Shown here: piece by piece, positions 17,787 to 25,546 of the stretch
Layout of the letters: each line of letters starts with the position of its first letter
Position numbering within the stretch: the first letter of the stretch is position 1
Assembly (NCBI GenBank): GCA_025351875.1
Contig: JANXVA010000005.1
Span: 1 to 49,330 of the forward strand
DNA: 49,330 bases
Direction of reading: 5' to 3'
Source of the DNA: Myxococcales bacterium
Lineage (GTDB): Bacteria > Myxococcota_A > Polyangia > Polyangiales > Polyangiaceae
Notes under the pieces: model-generated
The model's database searches: none
Seen by the model: only the letters and a program-made list of their open reading frames with translations
What the model was told of the DNA's origin: nothing
Program-made: the position numbers and the translations under genes

Positions 17787-18157
17787 CGCTTGTTCTCCTC
17801 GAGTGTTTCGATTGTCTGGCGCGGGGCTCCTTCGATGCCCTTGAGCGCGCGAATTCCCAGATTTGCGAGCACGGCGCCCGTGCCCGCGAGCATCACGCCC
17901 ACCACGAGCGCCGCCGCCCAGAGCGGCAAGAGCGTTCCGAGCGCGAGGATCAGCGCCGCCATCAAGGCCATGGCGCCGAGCATCGCGATCGCTCCGCCGG
18001 ATGCGACGACGGCCGCCTCGCGTCCTGCACTCTTCGCCTTGGCGGTCATCTCGACGCTCGCGAGCTGAACCTCCTTGCGGACGAGGGTGCCGGTCTCGCG
18101 TGCGAGCTCCGAGAAGAGCGCGCCGAGCGGCCTCGGTTCGGTCACCTGCTGCATCAC
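17759..18157 (-). CDS. Holin-like membrane protein (phage holin family / DUF1469 type)
   Basis: 132 residues. The N-terminal amphipathic helix (LGALFSELARETGTLVRKEVQLASVEM) is the hallmark of this family, followed by two transmembrane helices (about 48-72 and 76-100) and a charged tail (TLEENKRWLSEQM). These small proteins often lie in stress operons; the name is historical and no lysis function is implied. The start is GTG 18157, overlapping the upstream stop as GTGA, or ATG 18154. It is translationally coupled to the YqjD-like gene and overlaps the DUF3618 gene. Confidence 0.87.
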   Translation of the reverse strand: MMQQVTEPRPLGALFSELARETGTLVRKEVQLASVEMTAKAKSAGREAAVVASGGAIAMLGAMALMAALILALGTLLPLWAAALVVGVMLAGTGAVLANLGIRALKGIEGAPRQTIETLEENKRWLSEQMSR

Positions 18158-18690
18158 GCGATTCCCGAGCTGCCGCCGCCGAAGCCGCTCTTGGGACGGT
18201 AGTCATCATCGGCGTACGAGCCGGCGTACGCGGCGTCGTGCAGGCCGCTGCCATTCGCCTGGCCGGCACCGGTAGTGCGATGCGCGGAGCTCTTCAGGAA
18301 GCGACCTCCGAGCAGGCCGAGCGCGAACGCGGCGCCGATGAAGAGCGCAGGCTCGCGCTTCGCGAACGACTCGACGTCGCGAACGACGTCACCGATCTGC
18401 TTGCCCTCGAAGAAGTCCGCGACCTTCTCGATACCGTCAGCCGCGCGGCCTGCGGCGTCACCAAGCGGACCGACGCCCTTGAGCTTGTCGCTCGTTTCGC
18501 GCATCGCGGTCGCGACGGTCGCCATGGTCTCGACGGCCTTGTCCTTGCGCGCCTCGAACTGCGTGCTCACTTGCTCGCGTGCCTGGTTGGCGACGTTGCT
18601 CGCGACATGGGTGACGGCCTGCTTGGCCTGATCGACGATCTTGGCGTCCTGATCCTTGGACGCCGGCAAACTCATGGTCGACTTGTTCAT
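18154..18690 (-). CDS. YqjD/nutrient-deprivation-type membrane-anchored protein
   Basis: 178 residues from ATG 18690, with a GGAAGGAAG Shine-Dalgarno. A long Ala/Gln/Lys-rich amphipathic helix (about 20-100) leads to FAKREPALFIGAAFALGLLGGRFLKSS (about 115-142), the single C-terminal hydrophobic segment with flanking charges typical of YqjD/ElaB-like and rhizobial nutrient-deprivation-induced proteins. Some family members bind ribosomes at the membrane in stationary phase; whether this one does is unknown. A Gly/Ser/Asp-rich tail follows. It is first in a four-gene operon (to 16197) with a sigma-54-like element 35 nt upstream. Confidence 0.85.
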   Translation of the reverse strand: MNKSTMSLPASKDQDAKIVDQAKQAVTHVASNVANQAREQVSTQFEARKDKAVETMATVATAMRETSDKLKGVGPLGDAAGRAADGIEKVADFFEGKQIGDVVRDVESFAKREPALFIGAAFALGLLGGRFLKSSAHRTTGAGQANGSGLHDAAYAGSYADDDYRPKSGFGGGSSGIA

Positions 18691-18735
18691 TGCGCTTCCT
18701 TCCGTTGCGTTGCTGGAGACCTGCCTTCTTCCGAA

Positions 18736-18750
18736 TGCGAAGGGCGTACC
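18736..18750 (-). promoter_or_regulatory. Sigma-54-like promoter of the YqjD-holin-DUF3618-hemerythrin operon
   Basis: GGTACG-N5-TCGCA on the minus strand has GG and GC exactly 10 nt apart and differs from GGCACG-N4-TTGCW at two positions. The predicted start near 18725 gives a 35 nt leader. Confidence 0.4.
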
Positions 18751-18901
18751 GTCGCGACGAAGTTCGCGAAGAGAGCAAAAAAATGCGAGCGATCGCGCAA
18801 GAGATGCGTGTAGTGCACATCGATCGCTACGTACACGAACGCACCCCTGACACAGCGCCGTGAGGCGAAACGAAGCATGCGCGGCCAGACAAAACGCAGA
18901 A

Positions 18902-18931
18902 CGCGGTGCCGATCCGGAGATCGACACCGCG
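18902..18931 (-). terminator. Intrinsic-type terminator after the general-stress gene
   Basis: A hairpin of 7 bp, one mismatch, then 5 bp, with a CGGA loop (written on the plus strand). In the minus-strand transcript it is followed by TTCTGCGTTTTG. It lies 28 nt downstream of the stop at 18960. Confidence 0.6.
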
Positions 18932-18959
18932 TCCATTGAAGCGCGAGCAGAGAGGTCGC

Positions 18960-19511
18960 TCAGACCGTGCTGCGCGGCGGCTCCTTCGAGCTGTTCGGAA
19001 CGCTCGCCTCGGTCGTCGCGCAGATGTCCTGCGCGGAGCCGTTCTTGAAGATCGTCTCCGCGCGCTTCTGCTCGTCGCTGTTCTCGCTGTGGACGGAGAT
19101 GAGGATGTTGCCCCCCTTGATCTTGCCCTCGTAGCGCTTGGCCTCGATCTCGGGGATCCCCATTCCGACGAGAGCGCCGGTGACGCCGCCAACGGTGGCT
19201 CCGGCGGCCGCGCCGCTCAGCGCCGCCAGCAGCGGGCCGGCCGCGATGAAGGGACCGAAGCCCGGAATGGCGAGCGCGCCGATCCCGGCGAGGAGCCCGA
19301 GTGTTCCGCCGAGGACACCGCCGGCGCCCGCACCCGCGACGGCGCCTTCGGGGGCCTTCGTGTTGTGCTCGTGAGCGAAGTCCTTGGTGCCGTCCTTGTT
19401 GGGGAACAGCACGGAGATGTCGTTGTTCGAGAATCCGGCGGCCTGGAGCTGGCCCACGATCATCTCAGCCGCGCTGCGGCTCTGCACGATGCACATGACT
19501 GCTTTCTTCAT
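18960..19511 (-). CDS. YflT-like general stress protein with Gly-zipper membrane segment
   Basis: 183 residues. Residues 1-45 (VMCIVQSRSAAEMIVGQLQAAGF, NDISVLFP) match the ferredoxin-like start of general stress protein 17M/YflT-type domains. Residues 55-125 are a very Gly/Ala-rich hydrophobic region (GAVAGAGAGGVLGG, LSGAAAGATVGGVTGALVG) like a glycine zipper that could insert in membranes. Then comes a second alpha/beta half (EGKIKGGNILISVHS, RAETIFKNGSA). GAAGGAAAAG is its Shine-Dalgarno. It starts 34 nt after the BON gene and is likely co-transcribed with it from the sigma-54-like element at 20204. Confidence 0.82.
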   Translation of the reverse strand: MKKAVMCIVQSRSAAEMIVGQLQAAGFSNNDISVLFPNKDGTKDFAHEHNTKAPEGAVAGAGAGGVLGGTLGLLAGIGALAIPGFGPFIAAGPLLAALSGAAAGATVGGVTGALVGMGIPEIEAKRYEGKIKGGNILISVHSENSDEQKRAETIFKNGSAQDICATTEASVPNSSKEPPRSTV

Positions 19512-19545
19512 TTTACTTTTCCTTCGTTGGAGACGATCGACTGCT

Positions 19546-20169
19546 TCACTTCTTAACTTCGATCTGGTTGTCGACTTCCGTGACGCCGGAAGTCTGCTTG
19601 GCGCTTGCTTCGATTGCAGAGCGCTCCTGATCGCTCTTGACCGGTCCGCGCAGGGTGACCTTGGTGCCGTTGGTGATGATCTTCACGTTCTTCGCGGTGA
19701 AGGAGAGCGCCTTGTCCGCGACGACAGCGCGGCGAATGGCCGCCGTGATGTTGCGCTCCGCCGCACTGCCGCCCTGGTCCATGGGCGTGAGTGCGCCGTG
19801 CCGATCGCGATCGTTGATCTTGGTGTTCGTGGCGTTCTTCGTCTGATCTGCGACGCCGGGATTGGCGACGACGGCGGCGGGCGCGGGCGCGGCGGTCGCG
19901 GTTGCATCGGTGGTAGCGACCGCGACGGGAGCGACGGGCTCCGTCTTGCGGTCAGCACGGCCCGTGGTGACCGCTGTCTTGTTGGTGTTTGTGTCGGAGG
20001 ACGGGCTTGCCGCGCCGTTGGTGGCAGACGACGTCGTGGAGAGCGTGGTCGACTCCGTGTGCGCGCCGGCGTTGTCGAGCGATGAGGGATCGTTCGCAGG
20101 CGGGGCGTCTTGTCGGGCGCAAGCTGCGATCCCGAGCGCACAAGTGATGGCGATGAGGCTTGTCTTCAT
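19546..20169 (-). CDS. BON-domain lipoprotein (OsmY-like)
   Basis: 207 residues. The signal peptide ends in GIAAC (Cys17), so it is a lipoprotein. A long Thr/Ser/Ala/Pro linker runs to about residue 130. Residues 138-206 form one BON domain: ERNITAAIRRAVVADKALS, KNVKIITNGTKVTLRGPV, and the closing VTEVDNQIEVK. BON domains bind phospholipid or envelope surfaces; OsmY-type proteins protect the envelope during osmotic and stationary-phase stress. It is the first gene of a two-gene unit with the YflT-like gene. A close match to the sigma-54 consensus lies upstream. Confidence 0.9.
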   Translation of the reverse strand: MKTSLIAITCALGIAACARQDAPPANDPSSLDNAGAHTESTTLSTTSSATNGAASPSSDTNTNKTAVTTGRADRKTEPVAPVAVATTDATATAAPAPAAVVANPGVADQTKNATNTKINDRDRHGALTPMDQGGSAAERNITAAIRRAVVADKALSFTAKNVKIITNGTKVTLRGPVKSDQERSAIEASAKQTSGVTEVDNQIEVKK

Positions 20170-20203
20170 TGGGTTCTCCGATTCGGTTCGGACGAGGCGC
20201 CAA

Positions 20204-20218
20204 GCAATTCACGCGCCG
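20204..20218 (-). promoter_or_regulatory. Sigma-54-like promoter of the BON / general-stress unit
   Basis: GGCGCG-N4-TTGCT on the minus strand, with GG and GC 10 nt apart and one mismatch to GGCACG-N4-TTGCW. The predicted start near 20192 gives a 23 nt leader. Confidence 0.55.
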
Positions 20219-20418
20219 CCCGCGTGACGCACGATTACGCGGGGTCTCGGCAGCTCCGCTCTGTGGAGGTGCGCACCAATGTGCGTGGCTCAGTGGCGGA
20301 ATGGTTACATCGAGTACCGGCGCGAGCAGGTGAGCTCGAGCGGCGGTCGCCCGACTCCACTCACGCTGGCTGCGTCGGAAGGTGTCGCGCTCCGTCATGA
20401 GGAAGCGTGGCGGCACGC

Positions 20419-20434
20419 CGGCCCGCGACTTGCG
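20419..20434 (+). promoter_or_regulatory. Sigma-54-like promoter of the 25-residue peptide gene
   Basis: GGCCCG-N4-TTGCG, with GG and GC 10 nt apart and two mismatches to the consensus. The predicted start near 20445 gives a 38 nt leader. Confidence 0.45.
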
Positions 20435-20482
20435 ACGAGAGGCGAACGAGCGAATCATCGCTCCCCTACGAAGGACACTCTC

Positions 20483-20560
20483 ATGAAGTACGGACTCGCA
20501 TGGCTCCTGGGCATCCCGATTCCGATCCTCGCCGTCGTCTACCTGGTCTCGCACTGCTAG
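20483..20560 (+). CDS. 25-residue hydrophobic membrane peptide
   Basis: ATG 20483 is preceded by GAAGGA about 9 nt upstream. The peptide is one hydrophobic helix (AWLLGIPIPILAVVYLV) with a basic start and a SHC end. Similar very short hydrophobic peptides are common next to stress genes in proteobacteria. It is in frame with a longer open stretch upstream, but the strong ribosome site, the sigma-54-like element and the clean helix support a stand-alone mini-gene. It probably sits in the inner membrane; the function is unknown. Confidence 0.65.
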   Translation: MKYGLAWLLGIPIPILAVVYLVSHC

Positions 20561-20758
20561 GCGGTCTCGGGGGGCCGTACGGGTCAACCTGATCGGTCCG
20601 TGAGGTTCGACAGGCCACGAAATTACCCGTGCGGCTCCAGTGCGCACACGCGGGTGCACGTGCGGCCCGGCATCCCGGCTCTCCGCCGCGCGGTCGCGAT
20701 CGAGGCGATGGTCAGTACGAGCAGCGATATCTCTGAACGGCGCCCAGACCGCTTGGGC

Positions 20759-23700
20759 TCACTCCCCGAAACGCAGCAGCTCGAGCAGCTCGACCGACGT
20801 GATCGCCTTTGCGCTCGCCTTGCCCTCGAGCACCGCGCTGGCGAGCTCTCGCTTCGCCGCGTGCATCGCGAGCACCGCCTCCTCGATCGTCCCTCGCGCC
20901 ACCATGCGATAGACGGTGACGGGCTCTGTCTGACCCATCCGGTGCGCGCGCGAGGTCGCCTGCTCCTCGGCCGCCGGGTTCCACCACGGGTCGGTGTGGA
21001 TCACGTAGCTCGCGCTCGTCAGGTTGAGGCCCGTCCCGCCCGCCAGCAGCGACACGCAGAAGACGTCGTACTCGCCTCGCTGGAAGGCATCGACGATCGC
21101 GCGCCGCTTGGCCGTCGGCGTCTCTCCGGCAAGGTACGCGACGCGCAGCCCCGCGGCCTCGAGCTCGGGCTGCACCTTTCCGAGGAACTGCGTGAACTGA
21201 CTGAACACCAACGCCCGGTTGCCCTCCTGCGCCAGCTCCACGCACAGCTCGACGACGCGGGTGATCTTCGACGAAGGCCCCTCGTACGAGGGGTCGACGA
21301 GGCGCACGTCACACGCGAGCTGCCGGAGCCGCGTCAGCGCCGCGAAGAGTGCGATCTTCAGCTGGGCGGCGGTCTCCCCCGATTTTCGCTTCGCGAACTG
21401 CGCCTCGCACGCCTTCCTCAGCGCCAGGTAGCGCTTCTGCTCCTGCGCATCGAGGTCGATGTACTCGGTGATCTCCTCACGCGGCGGCAGCTCCTCGAGG
21501 ACCTTCGCGCGCGTCCGCCGCAGGAGGAACGGCGCGAGGAGCCGGCCAAGCACCGCGAGGCGCACCTCGTCTCGCTGCGTCCCCTCGATCGGCTTGCGAA
21601 ACCGCTCCCGGAACGCCGCCTCGCTGCCGAGCAGCCCGGGAAACGCGAGATCGACGATGCTGAAGAGCTCGCCGAGATGGTTCTCGAGCGGCGTCCCCGT
21701 GAGCGTGATCGTGAAGTCGCGCTCGATCGCGCGCACGGCGTCCGTGCGCTGCGCGCTGACGTTCTTCACGTACTGCGCTTCGTCGACGACCACGGTGGCG
21801 AACCGCACACCCTCGAAGCCGACGCTCCGCCTCTGCATCAGGCCATACGAGACGACGAGCACGTCGCCAGGTCCGAGCTCGGTCAGCGACAGCGCCCGCT
21901 CGTCGTTCCACCATCGGCACTTCAGGCTCGGCATGAAGCGCGCGAGCTCGGCCATCCAGTTCGACGAGACTGACGCTGGCGCGATGATCAGCTGCGGACC
22001 GAGCGGCGCGCGCGCCTTCAAGACGGCTGCAGTCTGCACGGTCTTGCCGAGGCCCATGTCGTCGGCAAGGATGCACCCGGGCGCCCACGTCGCGAGGCGC
22101 AGCATCCAAGCGACGCCGTCGTGCTGGTAGGGCCTTAGTGTCCCGTGCTCCAGCGGGGGTACCTTCACCCGCTTGCCGCGGTTCTCGAAGCGCTCGACGT
22201 ACGCTTCGAGGCTCGCCCCGCGAACGTCGTCGAAGACCGTCAGTGCCTCCGCCAGCACCGAGCCGAACGCCTCGTGCATGCGCGCGTCCTCGCCCTTCGC
22301 CGCGCCGCCGAGCTCGGTCGCGATCGCGACGGGCCGAAGCTTGTCGATCGCTTCCTTCGACAGCTCGAGGAAGACGCCGTCCGCGGCCTTCACGAAGCGC
22401 TGCGCGAGCCGTGCCGCATCGAGCACGTCACCGAGCGTGAGCTTGACGCCCGCGACGTCGAGCGCGCCACCGACGACGAGCCATGAGCCGTTCCTCTGCA
22501 CGTCGAGCGTGCGCGCGGCGTCTCCCCAGGCCGTGACGGTCGGGCGCTTGCCGATCTTGATCTCGATCGCGAGGCCCAGCGGGTTGTGGTCGAGGTACTC
22601 GGCGAGCGCGAGCGTGTCTGGGAGTCCGTCGGTGTGTCCGCGCGTGTGGTCCCAGAGGACCGGCGCTGCGATGCGCGCGCGCGAGTCCTCGGCGATGAGC
22701 ACCTCGCGCTCGAGGTCGCGCTCCACGAAGAATCGCTGCTCTCCCTCTGCGAACGTGAAGAGCACGGGCCCGCGGCCGGCCGAGACGAGCGGCGCCCGCG
22801 GATGCACGGTGATGAAGATCTCGACGACGGCGGCTCCCGCGGGCTGCCACTCCACGCGGATGGCCGGGGCGGGCTCGTAAGGGAGCTCCACGCCGAGCGC
22901 GTCACGTGGGAGCTCGACGACGCCAGCGGTGACGAGCGTCTCGGTGGCGGTGACGAGCCGCGGGATGGCCTCCTTCGGAAACGTCATCGCCGGACCGACG
23001 CTCTGCGCGGCCTCGAGCCACGGTCGAAGCGAGCGCGGCACGAACATCGACACGACCGTGTTGCCTCGCACCGTCCCACGGAGCCCGCTCGTCTCTCCGC
23101 GGCCGAGCAACGCCGCATCGAGCACGCGGCCGTCGATCATGAAGCGCGGGCTGAGGACGCCGTCGGCATCGGCCTCCATGCGCAGCGAGAGATCGCCGGC
23201 GATGATCTCGGCGGGCTCTTCGCCCTCGGGGCTCGCCTTCACCGTTCGCCGCATCATCACGGTCGGATGCTTTCCGAGGAGGCGGAGCAGCTCGTGGCCT
23301 TGCGGCGTCCCGAGCATCACACGCGCCTCCGAGACGCGCTCGAGGCTGCACATCGCGATGCGCGCGATCTCGCGCCCGAGCGGGACGGACTCGTCCATGT
23401 AGAGCGCTTCGAACGTCTCACGCTTCCACTTCGACAGCTTGCCGCTCGCGAGGGGGCGCCGCGAGTGGGGCACGACACGCAGCTCGGCGTCGCGGTACGT
23501 CGGCGAGATCGCGAACGACCACTCGCGGGCATTGTCGGCTTCGTGCTCGGGCGTCGCGAGGTGCTCGAGGACGTGCTCCCAGACCGGGCGAGAGAGCTCC
23601 CGCTCGAGCGCGACGACGGCGTCCTCCGTGCGCGCGTGCAGCGCCAGCAGCACGGAGCGGAGCGCGAAGACCTCCCATGCGTCGGAGTCCTCCGGGGTGC

Positions 23701-24619
23701 CGAAGGCCTGATCTTCGAAGTGTGGCTCGCCGCGCGAGGAGAGCGGGAGCGCGAACGCGAGGCGAAACGGCTCGAGCAGCAGGAGGTTCCGACGCTCGCG
23801 CGCCTCGAAGACGCAGCGCTGCGCGTCGTAGAAGAAATCGAAGCCCGGATGACGGCGCCCGTCGACCGGGCCTGGGGCGCCGCGCTGGACCCGCGTGCCG
23901 CTGCGGACCTCGAGGTAGCGCTCGGCGAGCTTCGCGTAGACCTCTCCGAGCGTCGTCGCGCGCGTCTCGGGCGACGGCTCCGGCGGTGTCCACGTGCGGA
24001 GCATCTCGAGGTCCGTTGCGATCTCGGCGGCGTGAACGAGCACGTGGCGGCGCAGGGCGACGACCGCGGGAGTGCTCGCGCCGTTCGTGCGCGACCACCA
24101 GTCGGGGAGGGGAGACCAGCGATCGACGCCGTCACCGACGCGCGCCCCGACGTGTACCGAGAGGCGCGAGAGAAAGACCGACGCGGAGTAGACGCCGCGG
24201 AGGCATGCCGGGAGAGGCTCGGTGGAAGCCGCGGCTGCCGCAGCAGCAGGAGCCGCGCGCGGCGGAATTGCGGCAGGCACGCTCATCGGCAGCGACGAAC
24301 GCGCGAGCGCGGCGCTCCCGAGCTGGAGCACCATGGCGACGGCGGCGATGTGCTTGCATCGGCCGTCGCGCGGAAACGCGGGGCAGGTGCACTCGCTCTC
24401 GAGCGTGCCGTACCGGTAGGGGCCGAGCGTGACCTGGTAAATTTGTGTCCCGTGCACGAACGCGGTCGCGCTGAGGCCGTCCGCGCCGCGCCGCAGGCCG
24501 ACCACGTTTCCCTCGGCCGCGTATCGCGAGCCACGCGCACGCGTCGCCGGGTCGTACGTGCTCAGCAGATCGATGAGCCGCCCCTTCGCCGCAGATGTGA
24601 GGGTGGTCTCTTCCGACAC
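20759..24619 (-). CDS. SWIM-domain SNF2-family helicase (HepA/RapA-like)
   Basis: 1286 residues from GTG 24619 with a GAGAGGG ribosome site. The N-terminus has a SWIM zinc finger (C77-x-C79 ... C88-x-H90). Residues about 180-820 are the SNF2 accessory region common in bacterial SWIM-SNF2 proteins. The two-lobe ATPase occupies about 830-1275: ADDMGLGKTVQTA (Walker A), VVDEAQ (DEAQ box), TGTPLENHLGELFSI, LVFSQFTQFL, and SRAHRMGQ (motif VI). It is expected to translocate on duplex DNA with ATP. Such proteins are linked to transcription recycling or repair. It stands alone, with no restriction or defence genes next to it. Confidence 0.95.
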   Translation of the reverse strand: MSEETTLTSAAKGRLIDLLSTYDPATRARGSRYAAEGNVVGLRRGADGLSATAFVHGTQIYQVTLGPYRYGTLESECTCPAFPRDGRCKHIAAVAMVLQLGSAALARSSLPMSVPAAIPPRAAPAAAAAAASTEPLPACLRGVYSASVFLSRLSVHVGARVGDGVDRWSPLPDWWSRTNGASTPAVVALRRHVLVHAAEIATDLEMLRTWTPPEPSPETRATTLGEVYAKLAERYLEVRSGTRVQRGAPGPVDGRRHPGFDFFYDAQRCVFEARERRNLLLLEPFRLAFALPLSSRGEPHFEDQAFGTPEDSDAWEVFALRSVLLALHARTEDAVVALERELSRPVWEHVLEHLATPEHEADNAREWSFAISPTYRDAELRVVPHSRRPLASGKLSKWKRETFEALYMDESVPLGREIARIAMCSLERVSEARVMLGTPQGHELLRLLGKHPTVMMRRTVKASPEGEEPAEIIAGDLSLRMEADADGVLSPRFMIDGRVLDAALLGRGETSGLRGTVRGNTVVSMFVPRSLRPWLEAAQSVGPAMTFPKEAIPRLVTATETLVTAGVVELPRDALGVELPYEPAPAIRVEWQPAGAAVVEIFITVHPRAPLVSAGRGPVLFTFAEGEQRFFVERDLEREVLIAEDSRARIAAPVLWDHTRGHTDGLPDTLALAEYLDHNPLGLAIEIKIGKRPTVTAWGDAARTLDVQRNGSWLVVGGALDVAGVKLTLGDVLDAARLAQRFVKAADGVFLELSKEAIDKLRPVAIATELGGAAKGEDARMHEAFGSVLAEALTVFDDVRGASLEAYVERFENRGKRVKVPPLEHGTLRPYQHDGVAWMLRLATWAPGCILADDMGLGKTVQTAAVLKARAPLGPQLIIAPASVSSNWMAELARFMPSLKCRWWNDERALSLTELGPGDVLVVSYGLMQRRSVGFEGVRFATVVVDEAQYVKNVSAQRTDAVRAIERDFTITLTGTPLENHLGELFSIVDLAFPGLLGSEAAFRERFRKPIEGTQRDEVRLAVLGRLLAPFLLRRTRAKVLEELPPREEITEYIDLDAQEQKRYLALRKACEAQFAKRKSGETAAQLKIALFAALTRLRQLACDVRLVDPSYEGPSSKITRVVELCVELAQEGNRALVFSQFTQFLGKVQPELEAAGLRVAYLAGETPTAKRRAIVDAFQRGEYDVFCVSLLAGGTGLNLTSASYVIHTDPWWNPAAEEQATSRAHRMGQTEPVTVYRMVARGTIEEAVLAMHAAKRELASAVLEGKASAKAITSVELLELLRFGE

Positions 24620-24807
24620 GACCCTCTCTCGTAAGCGAGTGCCCGGCGAGCGGCAAGCCAGCCGTTCGACCGACCAATCGAACGCGGCCGCAACGCGCAG
24701 TGAAATTGTTCGGCGCTCGCCCCGCGCAGGGTGTCTTATGGACGTCGGGGCGGCGAATTTCCGGCGCCCATCAACACGCGGTCCGATGACCAGCAGGATG
24801 GTGCAAC

Positions 24808-24942
24808 ATGGGCGACAAATCTCCGAAGGCTAAGGACAAGAACAAGAAGCAGGACACGAAGGACAAGAGCCAGAAGCAGGCGGACGCCAAGGCGAAGGCC
24901 AACGTCGGCGGCCAGAACGCGGCCGGCAAGAAGAAGGGCTGA
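24808..24942 (+). CDS. 44-residue Lys-rich protein
   Basis: ATG 24808 with AGGA about 9 nt upstream. The product starts MGDKSPKAKDKNKKQ and is about one third Lys, with Gln, Asp and Ala, and ends in GKKKG. Short proteins starting MGDKSPK occur in many bacteria without known function and are probably disordered nucleic-acid-associated factors. The stop codon lies inside a perfect hairpin (24938-24958). It lies 188 bp from the divergent helicase gene. Confidence 0.65.
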   Translation: MGDKSPKAKDKNKKQDTKDKSQKQADAKAKANVGGQNAAGKKKG

Positions 24943-24958
24943 GCCTTCGAGGCTCAGC
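24938..24958 (+). terminator. Hairpin over the stop codon of the Lys-rich gene
   Basis: A perfect 9 bp stem (GCTGAGCCT / AGGCTCAGC) with a 3 nt loop contains the TGA stop. The following sequence has no clear U-tract. It may act as a terminator or a stability element. Confidence 0.5.
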
Positions 24959-25015
24959 TGCACCTTCCGCTCACGGAGTGCACCGGAAGGCCGGTGACTC
25001 CGCGAGTGTGCAGCT
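24956..25015. repeat. Nested inverted repeat, 60 nt, unexplained
   Basis: The outer arms AGCTGCAC (24956-24963) and GTGCAGCT (25008-25015) pair perfectly. Inside, 24970-24986 and 24991-25006 form a 16-bp-class stem with one mismatch and one bulge around an AAGG loop. The first three bases overlap the end of the hairpin at 24938-24958, so the two folds compete slightly. Confidence 0.55.
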
Positions 25016-25144
25016 CATCACCCGTCTGCCGGCATCAGCTCCGGGTCCCACGCGCTCGCCGCGTCGGGGAGGAAGCTCTGCCATCGCGCTCTGGCGAACG
25101 GGCGGAACGCAACGCTTTCGGCGCCACGCGCATCGAATCGGACC

Positions 25145-25540
25145 ATGAAAACCCGCTCGATCCTCGATCCGATCCGCATCGCTCCCGCTGCGACCGACAA
25201 GCTGCAGAGCTTTCACGGCGACGTGGTCGCGGAGGTCGCCGCGGCGGTCGGGAAGAACGCGGTCGTGGTCGTGGGTATGGCGCAGAACCCGCACGTGAAG
25301 AGCGTGCGCAAGGCGCTGACCGAGGCCAACATCGAGTTCGAGTACCTCGAGTACGGCAGCTACTTCTCGGAGTGGAAGGAGCGCCTCGCCATCAAGCTGT
25401 GGAGCGGCTGGCCGACGTTCCCGCAGGTCTTCGTGCGGGGCATCCTCATCGGTGGGGCGGACCTCACGGTCGCGGCGCTCGCCGACGGCACGCTTCAATC
25501 GCGCGCAACGTCGGCTGGCAGCGACACTGTCACCGCGTAG
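25145..25540 (+). CDS. Glutaredoxin-fold protein lacking all cysteines
   Basis: 131 residues. Residues 35-115 follow the monothiol glutaredoxin pattern: VVVVGMAQNPHVKSVRKAL (beta strand, active-site loop, helix), FEYLEYGS, then WPTFPQVFVRGILIGGAD, where the cis-Pro and GG motifs of Grx4-like proteins sit. The loop that should carry CGFS reads AQNPHVKS, and there is no Cys anywhere in the chain, so thiol redox chemistry and Cys-ligated Fe-S binding are excluded. It may be a structural or regulatory relative. It is convergent with the peroxiredoxin gene (6 nt gap). Confidence 0.82.
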   Translation: MKTRSILDPIRIAPAATDKLQSFHGDVVAEVAAAVGKNAVVVVGMAQNPHVKSVRKALTEANIEFEYLEYGSYFSEWKERLAIKLWSGWPTFPQVFVRGILIGGADLTVAALADGTLQSRATSAGSDTVTA

Positions 25541-25546
25541 GCGGTC

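Larger units (their letters stand above)
18691..18959 (-). other. Intergenic control region of the stress operon
   Basis: This 269 bp stretch carries no gene I can support. It holds the sigma-54-like element at 18736-18750 and, at the far end, the terminator hairpin of the preceding gene. Confidence 0.5.
20170..20482. other. Divergent regulatory region between two stress genes
   Basis: This 313 bp region lies between the BON lipoprotein gene (minus) and the 25-residue peptide gene (plus). It contains a sigma-54-like element for each direction, at 20204-20218 and 20419-20434, with about 200 bp between them where an activator could bind. No protein gene or confident RNA gene is visible. Confidence 0.45.

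Noticed and set aside
17759-18157. Prophage remnant suggested by a holin-like gene
   Set aside because: No other phage genes are near; this holin-type family is a normal member of YqjD/DUF3618 stress operons.
20286-20360. tRNA-like stretch (GTGGCTCAGTGGCGGAATGG) resembling the D-arm of tRNA-Leu/Ser
   Set aside because: No T-loop GGTTCGAATCC, no acceptor stem pairing and no anticodon arm could be found at the right distance.
22586-24634. Open plus-strand frame of 682 codons opposite the SNF2 helicase
   Set aside because: Shadow of the helicase gene; no domain and no start signals.
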